From: Myxococcus stipitatus DSM 14675
Lineage (GTDB): Bacteria > Myxococcota > Myxococcia > Myxococcales > Myxococcaceae
Length of the DNA: 64,000 nucleotides
Assembly (NCBI RefSeq): GCF_000331735.1
Contig: NC_020126.1
Span: 372,001-436,000 of the forward strand
Direction of reading: 5' to 3'
Positions 8,864 through 17,947 of this stretch are shown in pieces. The number at the start of each line of letters is the position of its first letter. Position 1 is the stretch's first letter. The notes beneath the pieces were generated by a model, which was given only the letters and a program-made list of their open reading frames with translations, was not told the DNA's origin and made no database searches. The translations under genes and the position numbers were made by a program.

Positions 8864-11065
8864 TTACTGTGGCGCGGCCGCCGGGACGTCAACTGGAACG
8901 ACCCGCTCCCGAGGCAGGTCCACGGTGAAGGTGGAGCCTCGGCCCTGCTCGCTCTCCACGCGCACCCGTCCTCCCATGGCCTCCACCAGGGTCCGGGTGA
9001 TGTAGAGGCCCAGGCCCAGGCCGCCATAGTGCCGCTCCGATACGGCCCGCTCGAAGCGGCCGAAGAGGCGGGGCAGGTGCTCCGGCGCGATGCCGATACC
9101 CTGGTCCCTCACCCGCAGCCGCGCGCGCGAAGGCGCCTGCTCCAGGCTCAGCAGGATGGGCTTGCCCGCGCCGTACTTCACCGCGTTGTCGATGAGGTTG
9201 GTGACGACCTGCTCCAAGCGCAGCCGGTCCCAGCGGCCGACGAGGCCTCCCTCGCCCCCCTCCACCTGGAGCGTGGAGCCAGCCCGGGCCGCGTGAGGCT
9301 CGTAGCGTGAGGCCACCTCGCGGATGAGCGCGCCCAGGTCCACGTCCTCCAGCTCCAACGCGAGCCGACCCGCCGCGATGCGCGACACGTCGAGCAAGTC
9401 CCCCACCAGCTCCGCCAGTTTCTTCACCTGCCGCGCGCCCGTGTCCACGTAGCCCTTCACCACCGAGTACGGAATGGTGTCCGGGTGCCGCTCCAGCTCG
9501 CGCGCCAGCGCCTGGAGCTTGAGGCTCAGCGGCGTGAGCGGCGTCTTCAGCTCGTGGCTGGCGATGGAGAGGAACTCGTCGCGCAGGCGGATGGCCTCTT
9601 GCGCCTCGCGGTACAGCCGCGCGTTCTCCATGGAGAGCGCGGCGCGGTAGGCCAGCTCCAGCCCGAAGGCCAGGTCCGCCTGCGTGTAGCGCCGGTTGGA
9701 GAAGGACGTGAAGAAGCTGAAGACGCCCAGCGTGTGGCCGCGCACCACCAGCGGCACGGCGATGAAGGAGCGCAGGCCCGTGGCCAGCATCACCCGCGCG
9801 TGGTTCTCGTTGTGGGCGCTGCGCTTGATGTGCGCGGGCGTCATCTCCTCCAGGAGGATGGCCTCGCCCCGCAGCAGCGCCGCGGTGGGCGGGTGGCGCG
9901 GGTTGCCCTCCGGCATGAGCTGGAAGTTGAGGACCTCCGCGGCGGTGGGCGCGTCCTCCGGCCGGGCGTGGGCGACCTCCAGCCGCCGGAAGTTGCCGTC
10001 CGGCTGCGCCAGGTCCACGAAGCACCAGTCGGCGAGCGCCGGCACCACCAGCTTGGCCAGGTTGCGCATCGTCATCTCGTAGTCGAGCGACGACGCGAGC
10101 ACCGTGCTCACCTCGGCGAGCACGCGGGTGCGGAACTCGGCCTGCCGCAGCTCCGTGGCCAGCGCCTCCGCGCGCTGCCGCGCGTGCACCAGGTCCGTCA
10201 CGTCGAAGCCGAAGCCCGCGATGCCGTCCACCTGGCCCTGCGCGTCGCGCGTGGGCTGGTAGACGAGGTTGTGGAAGGTCTCCTTCTCCATGCCGTCCGC
10301 CTGGAGGAAGCGCAGCGGGATGGCGTTGCCCACGAAGGGCTCCCCCGTGGCGTAGACGCGGTCCAGCACGCCGCGCGCATCCTGGTCCGCCACCTTCACC
10401 AGCCCCTCCTCGAAGGACTGACCCAGCAGGTCGCGGTTCTTCAGGAGGGTGCTGTTGCGCGCGTTGGAGAAGTCGAACGCCTGGGTGGCGCCCCGCAGGA
10501 AGAAAATCTGCGCGGGGGCCTGCATGAAGATGGTGTGCAGGCGGGAGCGGGCGGCCTCGGACGCGGCGCGGGCGCGGTGCTCGCGGTCCAGCAGCGTGGC
10601 CCGCTCCTCCAGCGCCCGGTTGAGCGTCACGTTCAGCTTGGTGATGAAGATGGCGAGCAGGCCGAAGATGCCCAGCGCGAGGATGTCCGCGGAGCGCATC
10701 TGGAGCGTCAGCCGCGGCGGCAGGAAGTGGTGGTCCACGGACACCAGGGACAGGGCCGTGACGAGCAGCGCGGGCCCCCAGCCTCCCCACCACCCCGCCA
10801 CCATCACCGCGCCATAGAAGAAGAGGAACGGGCTGGTGGACATGAGCGGACGCAGCTCCATCTGGAGCAGCATCGCGATGCCATAGAAGGCCAGGGCGAC
10901 GCCATAGCGGCCGGGCCACGACTTCTTCATCCAACGCCAGAACCGGCGCGGGTCGGGCGCGGGACGTGGCTCGAGTGACGCGGCCGCCAGGGAGTGCGAG
11001 GTCCCCGACGGGTGCGAGGTTTCCAGATGAGAGATGGGCGTGGGCAAGGCGGGTGGCCTCCTCAC
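8864..11065 (-). CDS. Membrane sensor histidine kinase (DUF4118-like, PAS, GAF, HisKA, HATPase)
   Basis: 733 residues, with a GTG start at 11065; a later ATG (10930) just before the first membrane helix is the alternative. Four hydrophobic segments between residues ~53 and 145 form a KdpD-like DUF4118 membrane module. A PAS-like domain (about 170-295) and a GAF-like domain (about 310-470) follow. The dimerisation/phosphoacceptor motif is IASHELKTPLTPL (near residue 500). The ATPase domain has NLIDNAVKYG (N box), DQGIGI (G1) and GGLGLGLYI (G2). No receiver domain or adjacent response regulator is present, so it is an orphan kinase, common in myxobacteria. The signal is unknown. Confidence 0.92.
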   Translation of the reverse strand: MRRPPALPTPISHLETSHPSGTSHSLAAASLEPRPAPDPRRFWRWMKKSWPGRYGVALAFYGIAMLLQMELRPLMSTSPFLFFYGAVMVAGWWGGWGPALLVTALSLVSVDHHFLPPRLTLQMRSADILALGIFGLLAIFITKLNVTLNRALEERATLLDREHRARAASEAARSRLHTIFMQAPAQIFFLRGATQAFDFSNARNSTLLKNRDLLGQSFEEGLVKVADQDARGVLDRVYATGEPFVGNAIPLRFLQADGMEKETFHNLVYQPTRDAQGQVDGIAGFGFDVTDLVHARQRAEALATELRQAEFRTRVLAEVSTVLASSLDYEMTMRNLAKLVVPALADWCFVDLAQPDGNFRRLEVAHARPEDAPTAAEVLNFQLMPEGNPRHPPTAALLRGEAILLEEMTPAHIKRSAHNENHARVMLATGLRSFIAVPLVVRGHTLGVFSFFTSFSNRRYTQADLAFGLELAYRAALSMENARLYREAQEAIRLRDEFLSIASHELKTPLTPLSLKLQALARELERHPDTIPYSVVKGYVDTGARQVKKLAELVGDLLDVSRIAAGRLALELEDVDLGALIREVASRYEPHAARAGSTLQVEGGEGGLVGRWDRLRLEQVVTNLIDNAVKYGAGKPILLSLEQAPSRARLRVRDQGIGIAPEHLPRLFGRFERAVSERHYGGLGLGLYITRTLVEAMGGRVRVESEQGRGSTFTVDLPRERVVPVDVPAAAPQ

Positions 11066-11359
11066 GACGAGATGGCGCCGCGACCATCCGAGTCGAGTTG
11101 CCCAGGAGGACAGCGCGGCAGCCGCATGATGGTCCTACTCAAGGCCCGACCGCGCCCTTCCCGCATGCAAGTGATTGAAGGAATACGCTCCGAGGGGGAA
11201 CGTGTGTCTTTTCGTTTCCACTTGTTGCGTGGTTACCGCTTGCTCGGCGCACGGGGCTTGGAGGACCCAGTCAGTCCTGACGCTGCCGATGAAGACTTTC
11301 AGGGGTGTTGTTTTGGTTTGACGAACGAGTGTTCGCCGCGCGCGGCCGGGTGCGTCACC
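11066..11359. other. Intergenic region, no gene seen
   Basis: It lies between the kinase start and the 3' end of the adenylate-forming gene, both on the minus strand. It is slightly less GC-rich than its neighbours around 11185-11330 and should hold the kinase promoter. I cannot assign -35/-10 boxes and see no convincing coding frame. Confidence 0.5.
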
Positions 11360-12709
11360 TCACCCGGTGCGGGAGCGCGGAGATGTTGTTGCGGCGACAT
11401 GGTTGCGGAAGGGGAGGGGCTTGCTCCCCGAGGACAGGGACGCCTCGCTCACGGCGCGCACGAGGAGCTGGGGCGGCTTGCTCCAGCCCAGGTTGCGCAG
11501 CGCGGAGGTGAGTCGCTCGCACAGCGGGGCCACGTCGGTGTCCACCGCGCCGGCCAGCTCCAGCTCGAAGCGCGAGGGCTCCACCTGGGTGAGGCGAAAG
11601 GCTCTCAGCGCATGGTGCTTGAACACCCACGCCAGGGCCCAGGCATCCACGGTGCGTCCAGAAGGCAGAGTGTAATGGCAGGCGCCTCGGCCGCTGAATT
11701 GCCCCAGCGTCCATCCGTGGAAACCGCAGGTGCACACCTCCCTGCATGTCCTTCCCCTGTCGCCCGGGAGGTAGCGCAGCAGGGGCAGCACGCTGGGGCG
11801 CAGGCGCGTCACCACCACCTCGTCCATGTCCGGCTCCAGCCAGACGTCGGGCGCGAGGACATGGAAGCGGCCGGGAGACTGGAGGCACTCCCAGGCGAGC
11901 GGGCCCGTCTCCGTCGTCGCGTAATAGTTGAGGAGCGGGACGGGCAGCTTGCGCGCGAGCGCCGCGCGGGTGTCGTCGGGCAGGTGCTGCGCCGAGGTGA
12001 GCACCAGTGCGGGCGGCGGAACCTCGCGCTGCTCCGCGAGCCAGCGCAGCCCCTCCGGGTCCGAGAAGAGGATGGCCGGGCGCACGCGGCACAGCCGCTC
12101 CCGAGCATCGTCGCGCAGCACGGAGATGCGATGCAGCGCGCCGCCGTGGAGGATGGGCAGGCGCACCGAGTACTCCAGTCCTCCCGGCAGCGCGTCCAGC
12201 AGCACCACGCGGGGCCGAGGGGGCGGGGTGACGCCCGCGCGCTCCAGCCAGAAGCGCAGCACGGCCCACATGTGCAGGCAGTCGAGCCTGTCCCGCACCA
12301 CCTTCACGGGCTCCCCCGTGGAGCCGGAGCTGCGCACCACCACGCCCTCGTCGTCGGAGGACAGCGGCGCGGGGACCTGGTCCCAGTGCCGGGCGAGGAC
12401 GCTTCGCTCCAGCGCGGGGAAGTGGCGCAGGTCCTCGAGCGACTGGAGGTCGCCGGGGTGCAGGCCGGCCTCGCGCAGGCGCCGCGAGTAGTAGGGCGAG
12501 GCGAGCAGCGCCTCTCGCAGCGGGCCCAGCCGGGAGTCGAGCTGCGCGCGAGCCTGGGCTTCGTCCTCGAGGGTGGTGAAGCGGGTCAGCGCGTGGGCGA
12601 TGGACTGGGCCCAGGGGATGTGGCGGCGCTGGGTGTCGGTGTCCCGGCGGATGTTCGCGCGGGGAGCCACGCGAGCCTCCGGCGAGAGGCCGTGCGTCAC
12701 TCGCGCCAT
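11360..12709 (-). CDS. PaaK-like adenylate-forming (CoA-ligase family) enzyme
   Basis: 449 residues from the ATG at 12709, which overlaps the preceding gene by 13 bases. Adenylation motifs are present: the P-loop SSGSTGEPVK (residues 127-136), YYATTETGPLAWEC (A5-like) and LPGDRGR. A CTCGFHGW stretch resembles the CxCG element of phenylacetate-CoA ligases. The C-terminal lid domain is short and lacks an obvious catalytic lysine near the end other than GSKPLPFRNH. It probably activates a carboxylic acid as an acyl-adenylate. It is the last gene of the MoxR/VWA operon, an unusual partner for a CoA-ligase-like enzyme, so the true acceptor may be a protein or cofactor rather than CoA. Confidence 0.8.
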   Translation of the reverse strand: MARVTHGLSPEARVAPRANIRRDTDTQRRHIPWAQSIAHALTRFTTLEDEAQARAQLDSRLGPLREALLASPYYSRRLREAGLHPGDLQSLEDLRHFPALERSVLARHWDQVPAPLSSDDEGVVVRSSGSTGEPVKVVRDRLDCLHMWAVLRFWLERAGVTPPPRPRVVLLDALPGGLEYSVRLPILHGGALHRISVLRDDARERLCRVRPAILFSDPEGLRWLAEQREVPPPALVLTSAQHLPDDTRAALARKLPVPLLNYYATTETGPLAWECLQSPGRFHVLAPDVWLEPDMDEVVVTRLRPSVLPLLRYLPGDRGRTCREVCTCGFHGWTLGQFSGRGACHYTLPSGRTVDAWALAWVFKHHALRAFRLTQVEPSRFELELAGAVDTDVAPLCERLTSALRNLGWSKPPQLLVRAVSEASLSSGSKPLPFRNHVAATTSPRSRTG

Positions 12710-13263
12710 CCTCGGGCATCGGCGGCGCGCTTCTCCGCTTCCTGAAGCTCCTTGAGGCGCTTGTCGGCCTCCCGCTTCCGGGCCTCGTCCGCCCTCTCCA
12801 GCTCCTTGAGGGCGGCGCGGTAGTCGAGCTTCTTGAGCCGCGCGTCGGACTCCATCGCCGTCTCGCCCTTCACCTGTCCCTGCACCGCGTGCACCCACTT
12901 GCGCAGGAACTCCTCCTGCCGGAAGGCGTTGGAGCGCACCATCTCCGCGGTCAGCGGCTCCACCCGCGTGAAGAAGAGCGCCAGCAGGACCTTGGCGTCG
13001 GCGTCCTTGCGCAGCGCCTGGGCCGAGTCCTCGCCCAGCGTCGTCGACGTCAGCACGTGCGCGAGCATCCCCACCTGCTCCTTCCAGAGGCCGGCGGCCT
13101 TCGAGGTGTGCTCGAGGCCCGCCCAGTCCGCGCGCGAGGGAGGGCGCAGGCCCGCCACACGGAAGACGTCGCAGATGATGGCCACCGACAGGTCGTGTGG
13201 ATACGGCGACACGAGCGGGACGGCGGAGAGCTGCTTCTGGATGTCCTTGATGTCGAAGACCAT
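12697..13263 (-). CDS. Small coiled-coil-like protein of the MoxR/VWA operon
   Basis: 188 residues from the ATG at 13263, which shares one base with the stop of the VWA gene (TGATG), a mark of translational coupling. I do not recognise a named domain. The N-terminal two thirds looks helical (KDIQKQLSAVPLVSPYP). From about residue 145 to the end it is a charged Lys/Glu/Ala/Arg-rich helix (LKELERADEARKREADKRL), likely a coiled coil. No signal peptide, so cytoplasmic. Its position between the HExxH-VWA gene and the adenylating enzyme suggests an adaptor or complex subunit; this is inference. Confidence 0.8.
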   Translation of the reverse strand: MVFDIKDIQKQLSAVPLVSPYPHDLSVAIICDVFRVAGLRPPSRADWAGLEHTSKAAGLWKEQVGMLAHVLTSTTLGEDSAQALRKDADAKVLLALFFTRVEPLTAEMVRSNAFRQEEFLRKWVHAVQGQVKGETAMESDARLKKLDYRAALKELERADEARKREADKRLKELQEAEKRAADARGWRE

Positions 13264-14924
13264 CACTTCTCCAGCAAAGCCTGGGACAGGGCCGCGGCGG
13301 CGGGGCCGAAGTCCGACAGCCATTTCACCACGACCAGGCGGAAGCCGCGCTCGCGAACCACGGGCGCCAGCGTCTGCCGCGCGTGCACGTCATCCGCGAG
13401 CGAGAGCAGCGCGACCACCATGCGCGAGCCCCTCACCACCTCCACCAGCGTGTCCATGTGGTCTTCCGCCGTCGCGTTCGCCAGGAAGTCGCTGTCGGAG
13501 ATGATGACGCGGAGCACGTCGCGCTTCTCCCGCGCGGACCGGCGGAGCACGTCGAAGGGCAGCTGCGTGCCTCCGCCGATGTAGTGCAGGAAGAAGTCGC
13601 GGGCGTACTCCTCGTCGTACATCCAGGGCGAGACGAGCGGCGAGCCGTGCGAGTAGATGATGCCGCGCACCCGGGCCTGCTTGCGCAGCGCGGAGGCGGA
13701 CAGCACCTGCGCGGCCAGCGTCATGGCGTTGAGCTGCATCTCCGGGTTCGGCATGGAGCCGCTGGTGTCCAGGTAGATTTCCAGCTCGGGCACGCCGGGC
13801 TCGGTGCCAGGGGGCTCCTCCGCTTCCAGCTCGCGGCGCAGCGGGGACACGGCGGCCAGGTGTCCCTGCGAGAGCACCGTCAGCGTCCAGTCGATGGCGG
13901 ACGGGTCATCGCCATACTCCCAGGCCTCGGGCGTGGTGCGCAGGTAGGGCTCGACGCGGTTGGGCGCGGCGGGGAGCTTCAAGAGGTGCTTGTCGACCTC
14001 GCGCCGGTAGTGCCGGGACACCAGCGCGCGGCGCAGCTTGCCGTCGCCGGTGCCGGGCAGGCTCCGGGTGATGCGATTGATGTTGTCGAGTGCATCGGGC
14101 GCGGAGGAGACCTGGTCCGCGCTCAGCCAGCCTCGCTCGCGGGCCTCGCCCAGCGCGTCCTGCCAGCGCCCGCCGCTCTGGAGCGCGGAGTCCCAGTCAT
14201 CCACGTCCGGCGTCGGCACGTCGCTGGCCATGGGCATGGAGCCCGTGCCGTCGTCGGGGCCGGAGAGGTAGCGCAGGAAGGTGGCGCAGAAGTAGAGGAA
14301 CTGGAGGCGCGGGCCGGGCAGCGCGTAGAAGGTCTGCGCGAAGACGCGTGCCTCCACGCGCAAGCCCGGGAAGCGCTCCTCCATGGCGCGCATCTCCGTC
14401 CGAGGCACCAGCGTCCCGGGCTCGCAGCCCCACAGCTCCTCGTGGATGGACAGGTAGAAGAAGAACAGCGGGGACATGCTGCGGCGGGCGTAGACGCTCT
14501 GGAAGTTCCGGTACACCCGGCACAGGTCCTCCCAGTGGGTGCGGCCCACCACTTCGTTCACCTGGAGGTCGTAGAAGAAGTTCGTCAGGGATTGCTTCAG
14601 GCCGGGGAGCAACTGCTGCTCCATGACCTTCAGCTCCGCGTCCCAGCCCAGCGTGTGGGGGAAGCGGGCGTGGTGGCCGATTTCGTGGGCCAGCACGGCC
14701 ATGAGGCTGGCCTCCGCGCTCATGGACTCCAGCAGGTGGAAGTTCACGAAGACCTGCCGCTTCACCATGTTGATGTAGGCGAGCGGCTCGTTCGCGTGGT
14801 CCGCGTCCGCGCGGAAGGGGACGTGGGGCTCCGGGGGACTCAGGCGCACCTGCACATCCCACAGCGCCAGCGCGTCCTGCCAGGCCTTCGCGATGAGCTC
14901 CGGTGTGAAGCGGGACGGGCTCAT
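13263..14924 (-). CDS. Zinc-metallopeptidase-like plus VWA-like domain protein (DUF2201 type)
   Basis: 553 residues. The N-terminal domain has HEIGHH at residues 80-85, an HExxH zinc site, followed by FFYDLQVNEVV (D119), matching the putative metallopeptidase domain often written DUF2201_N. The C-terminal ~180 residues form a VWA-like domain with a MIDAS-type DTSGS at 386-390 and a second acidic strand IISDSDF. VWA proteins of this kind work with MoxR AAA+ ATPases as metal-dependent adaptors or chaperones. The start at 14924 overlaps the upstream gene by 4 bases (ATGA), and the stop shares a base with the next start. No signal peptide, so a cytoplasmic complex is expected. Whether the zinc site is a real protease is not known. 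Confidence 0.88.
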   Translation of the reverse strand: MSPSRFTPELIAKAWQDALALWDVQVRLSPPEPHVPFRADADHANEPLAYINMVKRQVFVNFHLLESMSAEASLMAVLAHEIGHHARFPHTLGWDAELKVMEQQLLPGLKQSLTNFFYDLQVNEVVGRTHWEDLCRVYRNFQSVYARRSMSPLFFFYLSIHEELWGCEPGTLVPRTEMRAMEERFPGLRVEARVFAQTFYALPGPRLQFLYFCATFLRYLSGPDDGTGSMPMASDVPTPDVDDWDSALQSGGRWQDALGEARERGWLSADQVSSAPDALDNINRITRSLPGTGDGKLRRALVSRHYRREVDKHLLKLPAAPNRVEPYLRTTPEAWEYGDDPSAIDWTLTVLSQGHLAAVSPLRRELEAEEPPGTEPGVPELEIYLDTSGSMPNPEMQLNAMTLAAQVLSASALRKQARVRGIIYSHGSPLVSPWMYDEEYARDFFLHYIGGGTQLPFDVLRRSAREKRDVLRVIISDSDFLANATAEDHMDTLVEVVRGSRMVVALLSLADDVHARQTLAPVVRERGFRLVVVKWLSDFGPAAAALSQALLEK

Positions 14925-15754
14925 GCGGGCGCGAGCACCAGCACGAAGCGCGAGGTGTCCAGCGTGCCCGCGGCGCGCCAGTCATTGGCCCCGGTGGCGA
15001 AGAAGGCATCCACGCGCGGGTCGTGCTCCTCCATGGCCGTCAGGTGCGGCGTCTTCACGTGCGTGACTTCGGGCGTCTCGCGGCAGCCCATGGCGCCCAG
15101 GGGAATCGGCGGGTCCCCGACGAGGAGGATGCCCTGCGTCGCGGCCTCGCGCCCGGCCACGGCGTGGCGGTGCCGGTCGTGCACGCACAGCACGGTGGGC
15201 GCGAGGAAGTGGATGGCGCCTGGGAGGAAGCGGCTGTCCTCTCGGGACAGGTCGATGAGGTAGGGCTGGGCGCGGTCCCCCAGCTTCTCGGTGGGCGGCT
15301 CCATGGCGACGGTGGCCGTCTCGCGCAGGCGCTCCTCGATGCCGGCGAGGGAGTCGAGCCGCTGGCTGACGCGGTGGAAGATGCGCTGCACCCAGGGGGG
15401 CGCGGACTCCAGGTTCTCGCCCACGTTCCAGAGTTGCGCGAGCGTGCTGGCGCGCGCGGACTCGGGGACACCCGAGAGGAGGCGAGGCACCAGGTCGGAC
15501 CACGCGAGGGTGAAGAAGTTCTGCCGGCCCGCGGTGGCGGGGTAGAGGTAGCCCAGGCCGATGGCCTCCGCGCCCAGGCGCAGGTAGGCGCGCATCAGCT
15601 CCGCGGCGCTGGTGCTGGAGGCGCCGGACTTGGACAGGGATTCGGCCAGGCGCTGCGCGGGGCCCTGGCGCAGCTCGCGCCAGAGGTCCGCGTCCCAGCG
15701 TACGTAGCGGCCCTGGGCCTGGGCCTCGAGCTCGTCCTCGAAGGCGGTGCTCAC
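14921..15754 (-). CDS. Uncharacterised protein of the MoxR/VWA operon
   Basis: 277 residues from a GTG at 15754 whose GTGA overlaps the MoxR stop; the frame runs open far upstream, but that part lies antiparallel to nothing and inside the MoxR gene, so it is a shadow. I do not recognise a family. It begins STAFEDELEAQAQGRYVRWD, is largely helical for the first ~150 residues, then has mixed beta content (YLIDLSREDSRFLPGAIHFL, VLCVHDRHRH). No signal peptide or membrane segment. The tight spacing on both sides makes it a constant subunit candidate for the MoxR/VWA complex. Confidence 0.82.
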   Translation of the reverse strand: MSTAFEDELEAQAQGRYVRWDADLWRELRQGPAQRLAESLSKSGASSTSAAELMRAYLRLGAEAIGLGYLYPATAGRQNFFTLAWSDLVPRLLSGVPESARASTLAQLWNVGENLESAPPWVQRIFHRVSQRLDSLAGIEERLRETATVAMEPPTEKLGDRAQPYLIDLSREDSRFLPGAIHFLAPTVLCVHDRHRHAVAGREAATQGILLVGDPPIPLGAMGCRETPEVTHVKTPHLTAMEEHDPRVDAFFATGANDWRAAGTLDTSRFVLVLAPA

Positions 15755-17286
15755 AGGCGGCCTCCGGGGTTGTCCTTCAGCCACGTCGCGTAGTTGCGGT
15801 AGCGGCTGTACATGGACTTGAGGTGGATGAGGTCCTCGTAGACGGGGCCGGAGAGCTCCTGCTTGGTGAGCAGCTCGTTCATCAGCGCGGTGACGGAGGC
15901 CAGGCGCTTCTCGGTGGTGCGCAGGTCGATGCCGGACAGGCCCTTGTCCAGCTCCTCGCGCAGGACGGACACCTTGCGGCGGATGGGCTGGTGGCGCTCG
16001 TGGTGCTCCATGGCCATGTCGAACATGTGGCGGATCCACGCGACGCGGTCCTGGAGGAGGACCTTGTGGCCCTTGGCCTCGAAGAAGGCGCTGCGGGTGT
16101 TGGGGACCAGCTTCTCGTGCAGCACCCACGGGGCGATTTGACGGAAGTCCTCCAGCTCCACCGTGGTGTGTCCGCGGAAGAAGGCGAGCGCCTTCGCGTA
16201 GTGGAGGATGGTCTGGTAGGCGCGCACGCTGACGCCGTTCTCCGTCTGCGTGCAGAGGTGCACCTTCTTGTCGAGCGGGCACTGCTCGTTGCACACGGCG
16301 GAGACGGACTGCCCGGCGAGCTTGAGGGTGTCCTTGTGCTTGAACTCGAAGCGGGGCGAGGCCATGCGGCAGAAGTCGAGCTGGCCCAGGAAGAAGGCCA
16401 CGCGCTCGAGGACGTCCTTGGGGACGTCGACCTCGAGGATGGAGGCGTAGGCGCGCTCCAGCTCTCCGTCGGTGAAGATGACGTCCTTGGGGAGCATCTC
16501 CTCGGGGGACTTGTCGGCCTCGATGCGCTGGAGGAGGGTGTCGATGAAGTTCGAGTTGAAGGGGACGGCGCGGACGACGACGTCGAGGCGGTCCTTGAGG
16601 GCCTCGATGACCTGGAAGGTGCCGCCGCCCTGGTCGTCATTGGCGGTGAGGAACCAGGAGGAGCGTCCCGCGTAGACGTACTGGTCCATCATCTCCGCGT
16701 AGCCCTCGGCCATGAGGGAGAGGAGGGCGGACTGCGTCTTGGTGGGGATGCGGTTGTACTCGTCGATGATCTTGACGCGCTGGGTGATCCACTTGCGCCA
16801 GCTCACCTTCACGGCGGAGAGGTCATCCGCCTTGAGCATGTCGGAGGGGAGGGGTGCGCCGAGGAGGTCGGCGATGGAGAGCTGGGGGTGGCCGCGTTGG
16901 ATGGAGCGGCGGATGTCCTCGCGGGACATGCCGGACAGGAGGGCCATGAGGATGGCGGAGGTCGTCTTGCCGCGGCCGGGGCCGCCGATGAGCAGGGCGC
17001 GGCGGCAGGTGAAGAGGGTGAGCAGGGGGATGAGGACGAAGGAGCTGTAGCTCATGCTCTCGGGGAGGTGGACCTCGTCCCCGGCGGAGTTCTTGAGCGA
17101 GGCGGAGCCTCCGAACTCGATGTCGTAGTAGGGGCAGATGACGGCGTTGTTGGTGATCCACCAGTACGCCTGCCGCATCTTGTCGTGGAGGCTGCCCCCG
17201 TCACGCTCGGAGAGGTGGACGTTGAGTCCCTTGTCCACCGAAGCCCGCCCCGTGAGCAGGCGTGACACCCAGTCCTGATTGGCCAT
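15751..17286 (-). CDS. MoxR-type AAA+ ATPase with a cysteine cluster
   Basis: 511 residues. Walker A is GGPGRGKTT (101-109), Walker B VKIIDEYNRIP (171-181), sensor-1 region LTAND (213-217), and ALKDRLD (229-235) supplies the arginine-finger region. This is the MoxR/RavA-like branch that remodels or activates partner complexes and is usually encoded beside VWA proteins. An unusual feature is four cysteines in the C-terminal half: C306, then C332, C336 and C345 (VCNEQC..VHLC), which could bind a metal or Fe-S cluster. It heads a five-gene operon in which every junction overlaps by 1-16 bases. The start at 17286 has 70 bp of upstream DNA before the divergent toxin candidate. Confidence 0.92.
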   Translation of the reverse strand: MANQDWVSRLLTGRASVDKGLNVHLSERDGGSLHDKMRQAYWWITNNAVICPYYDIEFGGSASLKNSAGDEVHLPESMSYSSFVLIPLLTLFTCRRALLIGGPGRGKTTSAILMALLSGMSREDIRRSIQRGHPQLSIADLLGAPLPSDMLKADDLSAVKVSWRKWITQRVKIIDEYNRIPTKTQSALLSLMAEGYAEMMDQYVYAGRSSWFLTANDDQGGGTFQVIEALKDRLDVVVRAVPFNSNFIDTLLQRIEADKSPEEMLPKDVIFTDGELERAYASILEVDVPKDVLERVAFFLGQLDFCRMASPRFEFKHKDTLKLAGQSVSAVCNEQCPLDKKVHLCTQTENGVSVRAYQTILHYAKALAFFRGHTTVELEDFRQIAPWVLHEKLVPNTRSAFFEAKGHKVLLQDRVAWIRHMFDMAMEHHERHQPIRRKVSVLREELDKGLSGIDLRTTEKRLASVTALMNELLTKQELSGPVYEDLIHLKSMYSRYRNYATWLKDNPGGRL

Positions 17287-17308
17287 GTGCGGCGGAGACT
17301 AGCAAATG

Positions 17309-17328
17309 GCGTGGGACTACAGGGTGAC
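17309..17328. repeat. 20-bp direct repeat, left copy
   Basis: gcgtgggactacagggtgac occurs here and again, base for base, at 18300-18319, 991 bp away. The two copies bracket the papain-like toxin and immunity candidate genes. This copy lies between the MoxR operon start and the toxin start. It may be a recombination or attachment-site scar. Confidence 0.85.
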
Positions 17329-17356
17329 GCCCCGGAGCTGATATGCGAGGCGACTC

Positions 17357-17947
17357 ATGAGCCATTGGCGCTGGGTGCTCTGTGTTCTGTGGGTGTGTGG
17401 GCTCGGACTCGTGGCTCCCGCAGCCCGGGCTTCACCGCCGTCCATGGTGGGGGCCGCGGTCAAGTCGACTCCCCCGGCACCGGGCGACAGCTCCATCCAG
17501 GCTCGGCTCAAGGCGTGTCTGCTCCTCGGTGATGTCCAGTGCGTCGTCGCGCAATGGATGTTGCTCAAGGGCACGGACAAGGTGCCGGAGTGGCTGAGTC
17601 GATTTCAGTGGGCCTTCGAGACGAGCAATCGGCAGGCGGGGCAATGCCCCAAGGTGGCGAAGGCGATTCACGAAGGGTTGACCCGACTGGGCGAGCGGCC
17701 CGAGTTCTATCGGCTCACCCTCGTGGGAGAGCATCGCAAGTTCCTGGGGTTCGATGAAATCGTGAAGGGAGTCCTGGTGAAGAGTCATCAGGTGACGACC
17801 AATGGCCTTCACTTCGTGGTGAGACTCCAAGGGCGCATCTTTGATGCATACACAGGGCCCGCGGGACTTCCTGAAGAAGAGTACGTGAGGCGGCTCATCC
17901 CCTACCCGGGCATGAAGCTCGTGATGGAGACGGTGGACTCGATATGA
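17357..17947 (+). CDS. Secreted papain-like-fold toxin/effector candidate
   Basis: 196 residues, ATG at 17357 with GAGG upstream. A Sec signal peptide is clear: VLCVLWVCGLGLVAPAARA, cleaved about after residue 25. The mature part has residues that fit a papain-like Cys-His-Asp triad: C97 at the start of a helix (RQAGQCPKVAKAIHEGL), H152 on a strand (GLHFVVRL) and D163 right after it (RIFDAYTG). This order and spacing resemble the papain-fold toxin domains (Tox-PLDMTX-like) of polymorphic toxins, though overall similarity is weak and the call is an inference from motifs. It overlaps the next gene by 4 bases (ATGA), the usual arrangement of toxin and immunity genes, and both lie between 20-bp direct repeats. 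Confidence 0.68.
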   Translation: MSHWRWVLCVLWVCGLGLVAPAARASPPSMVGAAVKSTPPAPGDSSIQARLKACLLLGDVQCVVAQWMLLKGTDKVPEWLSRFQWAFETSNRQAGQCPKVAKAIHEGLTRLGERPEFYRLTLVGEHRKFLGFDEIVKGVLVKSHQVTTNGLHFVVRLQGRIFDAYTGPAGLPEEEYVRRLIPYPGMKLVMETVDSI

